This document shows, piece by piece, positions 55,819-62,904 of a stretch of 64,000 nucleotides of DNA. Numbering within the stretch: position 1 is the stretch's first letter; the number at the start of each line of letters is the position of its first letter. Source of the stretch: Streptomyces sp. JHA26. Its GTDB lineage: Bacteria; Actinomycetota; Actinomycetes; Streptomycetales; Streptomycetaceae. The position numbers and the translations under genes are program-made. The notes under the pieces were generated by a model that was not told the DNA's origin, ran no database searches, and worked only from the letters and a program-made list of their open reading frames with translations. Location: assembly GCF_002005565.1 (NCBI RefSeq), contig NZ_BDJC01000018.1, forward strand, positions 46,539 to 110,538, read 5' to 3'.

Positions 55819-57438
55819 CTAATCAGTGATCAGGAGTGGGTCCTGGACCCATTCCTGATCGCTGCGGACATCCCGAACGGTGTTGGGTGTCCTGGTCGCC
55901 CGCGTTCGCTCCGTGTCCGGCGGCACGGATCGGGTCCGTGGTCCGGGGATACGGGGGCGGGGTCCCTCACGCCCGGGGGCATCCGGTGGGGCCTGGACGG
56001 TCCGATGCCCGCATCCATCGCTCTGGTGGGTGCGGGGCGGTGCCGTCCGACGCCGGACCGGACGGCCCTGGGCGCGTCGCCCGATCGCGATGCTCGCCGC
56101 ATCGTGTCGGGTCGTCCTGCGATTCTTGCTGGTGAGGGGCTTCTGCCAGTGCTGGGCGCCCCACTTGCTGGTGTAGGCGGGGTCGACGGCGACGACGGTG
56201 ATGCCGGTCTGGTCGGCCATGGAGGTCAGGCGGGCGCGGAGCCGGCCGGTGGGCATGCCGGAGACCAGCTGCCGGAACCGTTTCCTTCCGCCGTGTTTCT
56301 CGCGGGTCTTTTCGGCGGTGAAGTCCAGGTCCTCGACCGCGATGGCCCTGACCCCGCAGGACCGGGCCCAGTGCAGGAGCCGGGTCAGGGCGTGGCGGAC
56401 CTGGGCGTCGCGGTGCCCGGTGGTGCCGGTGAGGTCGTAGGAGAAGCGGCGCGGGTGGCCGACGGGGTTGCCGTGGACGTCGAGACGCCAGGCGGCGAGG
56501 TGGTCGGCGTTCATGTCGACCCCGATCACCCCCTCCGCCAGTGCGGCGGCCAGGGGGATGGTGGGGGTGACGGGTTTCTGCCAGGACGCGGTCACATACC
56601 AGCGGCCACGGACCGGATCGTGATGGATGCGGTAGGCGACGGCCCGGTTCATCGCCACCCGGTCGGCCCACTCCTGTCCCCGGTGCGCGAAGTGGATGCG
56701 ACCGGTGAGGACGTACCGGCTGTGCGAGGCATTGGCCAGGTCCTTGAGCGGGGCGGGCAGCCGGATGGACACCTCGCCGTCGGGTGTGATGCGGATGGTC
56801 TCGTTCCCGAACCGTTTCCCGCCCTCTCCGTCCGCCTGCAGGAACCACCGTTGTGCTTCCCAGCGTGCGCGCCAGTGGGATTCGGTGAGCCTGGCGGCGG
56901 GCAACTGGTGCCGCAGCTGGGCCAGGTGCCTGCCACCCCGCACGACGTGCACGGTCCCGGACACCCAAGCGGCACGCGCCTGTTCCAGCCGGTCCTCCAG
57001 GACGTGCAGGCGTCGGGACTTGGCATGCCACTCCCGACGGCTGCGATACCCGCCCGGAGCCCGCTTGCTGCCCTTCTGCCCGACCGGCAGGGACAGCCGG
57101 TGGCGCAGTATCCGCACCCCCGCCTCCAACGACTGGAGGTGGGCGTGGGCACCACGGCGAGCCAGCGCCCACTGATCGTGCGTGGCCTTGGTGACCGCAC
57201 CCGCCCACCGAGCCGACGATTGGGGCGTCAGCTCCCGCTTGCGCACCGCCCACGCTGCCGCGTCGTGGCCCAGTCCGTCACGGCAGCGCGCCTTCAGATC
57301 ACGGCCGGCGAGCGTGCCCAGATGCGCGCCCACCCACCGCAGGACCTCCTCATCGGCGGGCGTCAGTTGCTTGAGCCGGGTACGCACCGCCACCCCCGAC
57401 GGGCCCGGTGTGACGAACGGCGCCGCAAACTCCCGCAC
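55819..57438 (-). CDS. TnpB-like protein (IS200/IS605 superfamily), RuvC triad intact, no zinc finger
   Basis: Protein of 539 aa, larger than the roughly 370-410 aa of standard TnpB. The N-terminal about 290 residues are basic with a wedge/REC-like helical part (about 25-200) and a beta part (GGKRFGNETIRITPDGEVSI). RuvC blocks: GVIGVDMNADHLAAW (Asp308), AIAVEDLDF (Glu369), RHDAASIAIG (Asp446). The usual CxxC zinc-finger pairs between the last two are missing: the segment reads VDPAYTSKWGAQHWQKPLTS and contains no Cys. The tail after 460 is disordered, Pro/Arg/Thr rich. Start is GTG at 57438. No TnpA gene is present. TnpB proteins are RNA-guided nucleases; activity here is inferred. Confidence 0.85.
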   Translation of the reverse strand: MREFAAPFVTPGPSGVAVRTRLKQLTPADEEVLRWVGAHLGTLAGRDLKARCRDGLGHDAAAWAVRKRELTPQSSARWAGAVTKATHDQWALARRGAHAHLQSLEAGVRILRHRLSLPVGQKGSKRAPGGYRSRREWHAKSRRLHVLEDRLEQARAAWVSGTVHVVRGGRHLAQLRHQLPAARLTESHWRARWEAQRWFLQADGEGGKRFGNETIRITPDGEVSIRLPAPLKDLANASHSRYVLTGRIHFAHRGQEWADRVAMNRAVAYRIHHDPVRGRWYVTASWQKPVTPTIPLAAALAEGVIGVDMNADHLAAWRLDVHGNPVGHPRRFSYDLTGTTGHRDAQVRHALTRLLHWARSCGVRAIAVEDLDFTAEKTREKHGGRKRFRQLVSGMPTGRLRARLTSMADQTGITVVAVDPAYTSKWGAQHWQKPLTSKNRRTTRHDAASIAIGRRAQGRPVRRRTAPPRTHQSDGCGHRTVQAPPDAPGREGPRPRIPGPRTRSVPPDTERTRATRTPNTVRDVRSDQEWVQDPLLITD

Positions 57439-57496
57439 TACCCCGCCCCCATCGGTTCAGCCTCGAAGCTGCACCCACTCCACCCAACGAACACCA

Positions 57497-57514
57497 CCTT
57501 GCAAGGGTTATGCA
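57497..57514. mobile_element. Possible left end of the tnpB element
   Basis: CCTTGCAAGG (57497-57506) is a perfect palindrome, followed by TTATGCA (57508-57514). On the other side of the gene, CCTTGCATAA occurs at 55431-55440, so CCTTGCA is repeated directly and TGCATAA/TTATGCA is inverted around the 2.1-kb tnpB interval. Ends of IS605-type elements carry subterminal hairpins; the match is suggestive only. The rest of 57515-57748 shows no gene. Confidence 0.35.
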
Positions 57515-57748
57515 TTCGACAGACGAATTCCCATTCCCCTCCTCGGGCAGGACAGCACACACTCCGGCCATGCCCTCCAGCGAACTCGTGAAGGCCTCAG
57601 TGGGGGCTGCCCACCCGTCGGTGGAGTTCTCCTGGGGATGGCTCTCCGCCCTCGGGCGCACCGGACCTCCGCCCTGCCGCCGCGCGAGGGTCAAGTGGCA
57701 AGCTAAACCCGGCGGATGGATGCACGGGGCACACGTCAGGGGTCCCCG

Positions 57749-59269
57749 GTGAGCGCGAGGGGGAGACCCGGGGTGGACAGCACCAGACCCGCGGTACGCG
57801 AGGCCGCATCCGGCGGCGGCACGGAGCGGCGCGGTGCCGTCGTCGCCGCGTTGATGCTCGCGATGGCGCTGTCGGCCCTCGACTCGACCATCGTCTCCAC
57901 CGCCGTCCCGCAGATCGTCGGCGACCTCGGCGGCTTCTCCCTCTTCTCGTGGCTCTTCTCCGGCTACCTGCTGGCCGTCACCGTCACCCTCCCCGTCTAC
58001 GGCAAGCTCTCCGACACCTTCGGCCGCAAACCGGTGCTGGTCGCGGGCGCGACCGTCTTCCTGCTCGGTTCGCTGCTGTGCGCGCTCGCGTGGAACATGG
58101 CGGCCCTGATCGCCTTCCGGATCGTGCAGGGCCTGGGCGGCGGCGCCCTGCAGGGCACGGTGCAGACCCTCGCCGCCGACCTGTACCCGCTGAAGGAGCG
58201 GCCCAGGATCCAGGCCCGGCTGTCCACCGTGTGGGCGGTGTCGGCGATCGCGGGCCCCGGCCTGGGCGGTGTGCTGGCCGCCTACGCCGACTGGCGCTGG
58301 ATCTTCCTCGTCAACCTGCCTGTCGGCGCCCTCGCCCTGTGGCTGATCGTGCGCCACCTGCACGAGCGGCAGCGGGAGTCGATCGCGGGGCGGCCCCGGG
58401 TCGACTGGGCGGGTGCGCTGGCCGTGTTCGCCTGCGGCGGCGTCCTGCTCACCGGTCTGGTGCAGGGCGGCGTGGCCTGGCCGTGGCTGTCGACGCCCTC
58501 CCTCGGCCTGTTCGGGACGGGGCTGGTGCTGCTGGCGGCCGTGGTGGTGATCGAGCGCCGGGCGGCGGAGCCGATCATCCCCGGCTGGGTGTGGCGCCGC
58601 CGCACGATCGCCGCGGTGAACCTCGCGCTCGGCGCGCTGGGCCTGCTGATGGTCGCCCCGACCGTGTTCCTGCCCACCTACGCCCAGTCGGTGCTGGGCC
58701 TGGCCCCCGTGGCCGCCGGTTTCGTGCTGTCCGTGTGGACGGTGACCTGGCCCGTGTCGGCGGCGCTGAGCCAGCACGTGTACCGCAGGATCGGCTTCCG
58801 CAACACGGCGATGCTGGGCATCGGTGCCGCGTCCTTGATCCTGTTCGCCTTCCCCTTCCTGCCCTACCCCGGCCGGACCTGGCAGCCGATGCTGCTGATG
58901 CTGCTGCTCGGTGCCGCGCTCGGTCTGTTCCAGCTGCCGCTCATCGTCGGTGTCCAGTCGACGGTGGGCTGGTCGGAGCGCGGCACGGCGACCGCGTCCG
59001 TCCTCTTCTGCCGCCAGACCGGGCAGACCGTCGGCGCGGCCCTCTTCGGCGCGGTCGCCAACGGCGTGCTGGCCGCGCGGCTCGGCGGGACGAGCGACCT
59101 CGACTCGGTGACCCGGGCGCTGGACACGGGCGCCCCCGCCGCACCCGTACGGCGCGCGATCGCCGAGGCCGTCCACGCGGTCTACCTGGGCGCGGCGGGG
59201 GCGGCGGCCCTGGCGTTCGTGGTGCTGCTGGTGGTCGCGCCGCGGAAGTTCCCGGTGCTGAAGGACTGA
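57749..59269 (+). CDS. MFS drug exporter, DHA2 (14-TMS, EmrB/QacA) family
   Basis: Proton-driven multidrug efflux protein in the cytoplasmic membrane, about 506 aa with 14 hydrophobic segments. Motif A appears as GKLSDTFGRKPVL between segments 2 and 3. The antiporter motif C region is VSAIAGPGLGGVLAAYADWRWIF, and the N-terminal ALDSTIVSTAVPQIVGDL is the DHA2 motif D1. I chose GTG at 57749 since AGGGG lies six bases upstream; an ATG at 57716 would add 11 residues. No TetR-type regulator is adjacent. The substrate is unknown. Confidence 0.9.
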   Translation: MSARGRPGVDSTRPAVREAASGGGTERRGAVVAALMLAMALSALDSTIVSTAVPQIVGDLGGFSLFSWLFSGYLLAVTVTLPVYGKLSDTFGRKPVLVAGATVFLLGSLLCALAWNMAALIAFRIVQGLGGGALQGTVQTLAADLYPLKERPRIQARLSTVWAVSAIAGPGLGGVLAAYADWRWIFLVNLPVGALALWLIVRHLHERQRESIAGRPRVDWAGALAVFACGGVLLTGLVQGGVAWPWLSTPSLGLFGTGLVLLAAVVVIERRAAEPIIPGWVWRRRTIAAVNLALGALGLLMVAPTVFLPTYAQSVLGLAPVAAGFVLSVWTVTWPVSAALSQHVYRRIGFRNTAMLGIGAASLILFAFPFLPYPGRTWQPMLLMLLLGAALGLFQLPLIVGVQSTVGWSERGTATASVLFCRQTGQTVGAALFGAVANGVLAARLGGTSDLDSVTRALDTGAPAAPVRRAIAEAVHAVYLGAAGAAALAFVVLLVVAPRKFPVLKD

Positions 59270-59474
59270 TCGCGCGGGGCGGTTGTGCCGGTGCCCTGCG
59301 GGAGCGGCGCGACGGTGGGCCACGCACCCGAGGTCACGGCTTCCCCGGCGTACCGACCACTCGGTTCGCCGAAAAGGCCCCGTGGCCGGAAACCGGCGAG
59401 TAACGTGCGTGGCCCTCCACCCCCCACCTCCCTGCGGTCCGCCCGCGGACCCCAGCCGCGCAAGGAGCACCGGG

Positions 59475-59924
59475 ATGTCCTTCGGCCCCTACCCACCACC
59501 ACGGCACGGCGCGCCACCGTCGTACGAACCCTCTCCGCCCTACGAGCCGTCCCCGGCCTACGGGCCCTCCCCCTCCTACGGCACCACCCCGCCGTACGCC
59601 GTCCGGCCCCGGCAGCCGCTCGGGCACCACAGCGACCTGCGCGTCCTGCGCGGCGCGTACCGCCGGCAGCGGCGCACGGCCACCTTCGCCGCGCTCGGCT
59701 ACTTCCTGCTGTTCCTCGGCCTGTCGGCGTTCGCCCCGTCGTCCCTGACCGGCGACGTCACCGACGGACTGCCGCTGTGTCTGCTGCTCGCCCTGCTCCA
59801 ACTGCCCGTCACCTGGCTGGCGATCATCCTGTACGAGCGCACCGCGCGCCGCACCGTCGACCCGCTCGCCGACCGCATCCGCCACGACAGCGGAGCGGAC
59901 GCCGGACGGGGGGCGGCGCGGTGA
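59475..59924 (+). CDS. DUF485-type small membrane protein, partner of the symporter
   Basis: Protein of 149 aa. The N-terminal 60 residues are Pro/Tyr-rich repeats (YEPSPPYEPSPAYGPSPSYG). The rest has the DUF485 form: LRGAYRRQRRTATFAALGYF, two membrane helices (about 72-92 and 102-124), and YERTARRTVDPLADRIR. In enteric bacteria the relative YjcH is made with the acetate permease ActP. ATG at 59475 has AAGGAG upstream. Its stop overlaps the symporter start as GTGA, so the proteins are expressed together. Confidence 0.87.
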   Translation: MSFGPYPPPRHGAPPSYEPSPPYEPSPAYGPSPSYGTTPPYAVRPRQPLGHHSDLRVLRGAYRRQRRTATFAALGYFLLFLGLSAFAPSSLTGDVTDGLPLCLLLALLQLPVTWLAIILYERTARRTVDPLADRIRHDSGADAGRGAAR

Positions 59925-61531
59925 CCGGCTTCGACGACAACGCGCAGGCGATGGCCCTGGTCGCCTTCACCGCCATCGCCACGGTCACGCTGCTGCTGTG
60001 CGTGATGACCGGCCCGGACCGGGACGACCTGGACGAGTTCTACACCGGCTACGGCTCCCTGTCGCCGATGCGCAACGGCCTGGCCATCGCGGGCGACTAC
60101 ATCTCCGCGGCGACCGTCCTCGGCACGGGCGGCGTGATCGCCCTGTTCGGCTACGACGGTGTCGTGCTCGCCCTGAGCACCGCGCTGTCCCTGCTGCTGC
60201 TCATGTTCCTGATGGCTGAACCGCTGCGCAACGCGGGCCGGTTCACCATGGGCGACGTGCTGTCCCGCCGCACCCCGGCACGCAGCGTCCGCGTCGCGGC
60301 CTGCGTGGTGACCATCGCCGCGCTGCTGCCGATGATGCTGGTGCAGCTGGCCGGAACCGGACAACTGCTGTCGTTCCTGCTGGGGTTCACCAGCGAGTCG
60401 GTGCAGACGGGCTGCATCGTCGGCGTGGGCGCACTGATGATCAGTTACGCGGCGATCGGCGGGATGAAGGGCACCGCCCTCATCCAGATCCTGAAGATCG
60501 TGATGCTGCTCGGGTCGGGCGCGGTGGTCACCGTCCTCCTCCTGAGCCGCTTCGACTGGAACCCGGGCGCCTTGTTCGACGCCGCCGCCCGGGGCAGCGG
60601 CGCGGGCCCCGCCTTCCTGCACCCCGGCCTGGAGTACGCCGCCGGCCCCCACCCCGGCCTCGACATGGTCTCCTCCCAGCTGGCCGTGGTCCTCGGCGGC
60701 GCCTGCCTGCCGCACGTCACGATGCGCATGTACACCGCCTCCAGCGCCCGCCAGGTGCGGCGGTCGATGTCCTGGGCGGTGTCGTTGGTGGCCCTGTTCG
60801 TACTGGTCGTCACCGTCGTCGGCCTCGGCGCCACGGCGCTGGTCGGCCGCGAGACGATCGCGCACCTCGACGCGGCCGGCAACACCGCCTACCTGCTGGG
60901 CTCGCGGGCCGCGTTCGGCACCGGCGTGACCATGGTGGAGACCCTGCTCTTCACCACCGTCAGCACCGCCCTGTTCCTCACCCTGCTCGCCTCCGTCGCC
61001 GGCATGATCCTCGCCTGCGCCAACTCCCTGGCCCACGACGTGTTCGCCACCCGGCCGCGGGAGCTGACGCCGCGCCGCGAGATGACCCTGGCCCGGCTGT
61101 CCGCCCTGGCGGTGGGCGTGCCTGCGATCCTGCTGGCCACCCTGGTGCAGCACCGCAGCCTGCAACCGCTGGCCACCATGTCCTTCTGCCTGGGCGCGTC
61201 CGCCCTGTGCCCCGCCCTGGTCTACAGCCTCTTCTGGCGCCGCTTCACCCGCACCGGCCTGCTGTGGACCCTGATCGGGGGAACGGTCACGGTCCTGGTG
61301 CTGATGCCGGGCACCAGCCTGGTCTCCGGCACCCCGGTGGCGGCCTTCCCGGACGCCGACTTCAACTGGTTCCCGTTCACCACCACCGGCCTGGTCTCCA
61401 TCCCGGCCGGCTTCGCCTTCGGCTGGCTCGGCACGGTGGCCTCCGGCCGCGGGAAGACGGACGAGCAGCGCCGGCGGTACGAGGCCATGGAGGCGGAGCT
61501 CCTCGCGGGGGCGGTACGCAGGCGCGGGTGA
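59921..61531 (+). CDS. Sodium:solute symporter, ActP-like
   Basis: SSS-family symporter of 536 aa with about 13 hydrophobic segments. Typical ActP/MctP features: DEFYTGYGSLSPMRNGLAIA, GDYISAATVLGTGGVIALFG, the sodium-motif region LLPMMLVQLAGTGQLLS, and the later VVLGGACLPHVTMRMYTA. The DUF485 gene in front supports transport of a short monocarboxylate such as acetate or pyruvate. GTG at 59921 overlaps the upstream stop. The exact substrate is an inference from family. Confidence 0.92.
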   Translation: MTGFDDNAQAMALVAFTAIATVTLLLCVMTGPDRDDLDEFYTGYGSLSPMRNGLAIAGDYISAATVLGTGGVIALFGYDGVVLALSTALSLLLLMFLMAEPLRNAGRFTMGDVLSRRTPARSVRVAACVVTIAALLPMMLVQLAGTGQLLSFLLGFTSESVQTGCIVGVGALMISYAAIGGMKGTALIQILKIVMLLGSGAVVTVLLLSRFDWNPGALFDAAARGSGAGPAFLHPGLEYAAGPHPGLDMVSSQLAVVLGGACLPHVTMRMYTASSARQVRRSMSWAVSLVALFVLVVTVVGLGATALVGRETIAHLDAAGNTAYLLGSRAAFGTGVTMVETLLFTTVSTALFLTLLASVAGMILACANSLAHDVFATRPRELTPRREMTLARLSALAVGVPAILLATLVQHRSLQPLATMSFCLGASALCPALVYSLFWRRFTRTGLLWTLIGGTVTVLVLMPGTSLVSGTPVAAFPDADFNWFPFTTTGLVSIPAGFAFGWLGTVASGRGKTDEQRRRYEAMEAELLAGAVRRRG

Positions 61532-61811
61532 CGGGGCGGCGTCCGCCCGCAGGACGTGCCGGTCCGCCCCGCCGTCACGCCGACGGGGGCGCGGCGGTGG
61601 GGCAGGCACGCCCGAAGGAGACCGCACGCGCGGCCGGCGGGGAACGCGCGCTCCCACGGTCAGCAGGGCGCCGGCGCGACGACGGGACCCGGGCGGAGCC
61701 GACCCGGCGAGGCGCGACCGGCGGGGCGCGGTGCGGCGAAGGGACGCGGGCGCGGCCGGCCGGGCGCGCCTCCCTCCCGGCCGGCGGAGTCCACGCCCGG
61801 CCGACGCGGCG
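61532..61811. other. Convergent gap, no gene seen
   Basis: About 280 bp of extremely GC-rich sequence between the symporter and the coiled-coil gene. No domain, strong hairpin or promoter could be identified with confidence. Confidence 0.45.
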
Positions 61812-62696
61812 TCACTCCACGCCGCGGCCCGACAGCGTGCCCAGGCGGCCGCGGAACGCGCTGATCTGGTCCTGCACCTCGTCCCAGCGCTCCCCGTGCT
61901 CGCGCAGCACCCGCTCCGTCTCCCGGGCGATCCCCTCCGCCCGCGCCCGCGCCCCCGCGACGATCTCCTCCGCCAGGGCCCGCGCCTGCTCCTGCCGGCG
62001 CCCGGCCGCCTCCTGCGCGTCGGCCAGCGCCCGCTCCGCCTCGGCCAGCGCCCGCTCGGCGCGCGTGAGCAGCTCCTCGTGACAGGCGTCCAGGGCGGCC
62101 GCCCGGCCGGCTTCCTCCCGCTCGGCCTCCGCCCACCGCGCGGCGTGCTCGCCCGCCTGTCCGGCGAGCAGCGAGGTGGCGCGCCGCCGCACCACCCGCA
62201 CCACGGCCAGCGCCTCGCCGCGCCCCGCCCGCACCTCGCGCCGCGCCGCGATCCGCACCTCGTCGGCCCGCGCACGCGCCGCGAGCAGCCGCTGCCGGGC
62301 CCACTCGTCGGCCTCGGCCCGCACGGCGTCGGCCTCGACCCGCGCGGACTCCCGGACCTCGGCCCCCCGAGCCCGCGCCCGGTCCACCAGCTCCTGCGCC
62401 GCGCACCGTCCGCGTTCCCGCACGGCGTCGGCCTCCTCCTGCCCGAGCCGGAAGAGGCGACGCGCCCGCTCCCCGAGCGCCTCGTAGTCCTGGGGCGCGA
62501 GCCCGGCCACCGTCTCCCGCAACCGGTCCAGCTCCGCCCCCATCTCGCGGGCCAGCACGGTGAGCCGGGCGGCCCGCTCCCAGGCGGCGTCACGCTCCCG
62601 CGAGAGGGCGTCGGCACACGCGTCGACCTGTTCGGGACGGTAGCCGCGCCCCCGCACGGTCACGAAACCGTGCGGCGACGCCGATGCGCTGCTCAT
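61812..62696 (-). CDS. DivIVA/FilP-like coiled-coil protein
   Basis: Protein of 294 aa made almost wholly of coiled coil. The N-terminus FVTVRGRGYRPEQVDACADA resembles the membrane-targeting start of DivIVA-domain proteins. Then long Ala/Arg/Glu-rich heptads run from about 35 to 290 (for example QEEADAVRERGRCAAQELVD and REVRAGRGEALAVVRVVRRR). It recalls the cellulose-binding protein/Scy-FilP group of streptomycete cytoskeletal proteins that help organise hyphal tips, though shorter. ATG at 62696 has AGGGG upstream. A striking palindromic array lies 34-75 bp before the start. Confidence 0.87.
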   Translation of the reverse strand: MSSASASPHGFVTVRGRGYRPEQVDACADALSRERDAAWERAARLTVLAREMGAELDRLRETVAGLAPQDYEALGERARRLFRLGQEEADAVRERGRCAAQELVDRARARGAEVRESARVEADAVRAEADEWARQRLLAARARADEVRIAARREVRAGRGEALAVVRVVRRRATSLLAGQAGEHAARWAEAEREEAGRAAALDACHEELLTRAERALAEAERALADAQEAAGRRQEQARALAEEIVAGARARAEGIARETERVLREHGERWDEVQDQISAFRGRLGTLSGRGVE

Positions 62697-62729
62697 GCCG
62701 GAACCCCTGTTTCGCCCGATCCACCGACA

Positions 62730-62771
62730 GACATCCGTGATGTCCGGACATCTTTACGGATCAGCCGTAAA
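62730..62771. promoter_or_regulatory. Palindromic operator array upstream of the coiled-coil gene
   Basis: Three alternating half-sites GACATC (62730-62735), GATGTC (62739-62744), GACATC (62747-62752) form two overlapping perfect dyads. They are followed by TTTACGG (62753-62759) and CCGTAAA (62765-62771), a third perfect dyad with a 5-bp spacer. All lie in the gap before the minus-strand start at 62696. Confidence 0.65.
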
Positions 62772-62837
62772 CCGGCATAACGCGACACTCCGCGCACATC
62801 CGGCAACCCTCGAGGAGCGGACCGGCCCGGAAACGCC

Positions 62838-62882
62838 GACGGGCCGGCCCGGCCCCCGTGAGGGAGACCGGACCGGCCCGTC
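62838..62882 (-). terminator. Hairpin after the deaminase-SUKH gene
   Basis: GACGGGCCGG (62838-62847) pairs with CCGGCCCGTC (62873-62882). It begins 23 bp after the stop on the minus strand. Confidence 0.75.
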
Positions 62883-62904
62883 GGACCGCGTCAGCGGCAC
62901 CGCC

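Noticed and set aside
54119..57438. XRE, phospholipase and tnpB as one dedicated defence system
   Set aside because: Adjacency is the only argument. The phospholipase has a secretion signal, which does not fit an intracellular abortive-infection effector, and tnpB may have inserted independently.
57510..57752. 80-codon plus-strand frame between tnpB and the DHA2 exporter
   Set aside because: No ribosome-binding site, no similarity recognised, and it runs into the exporter start.
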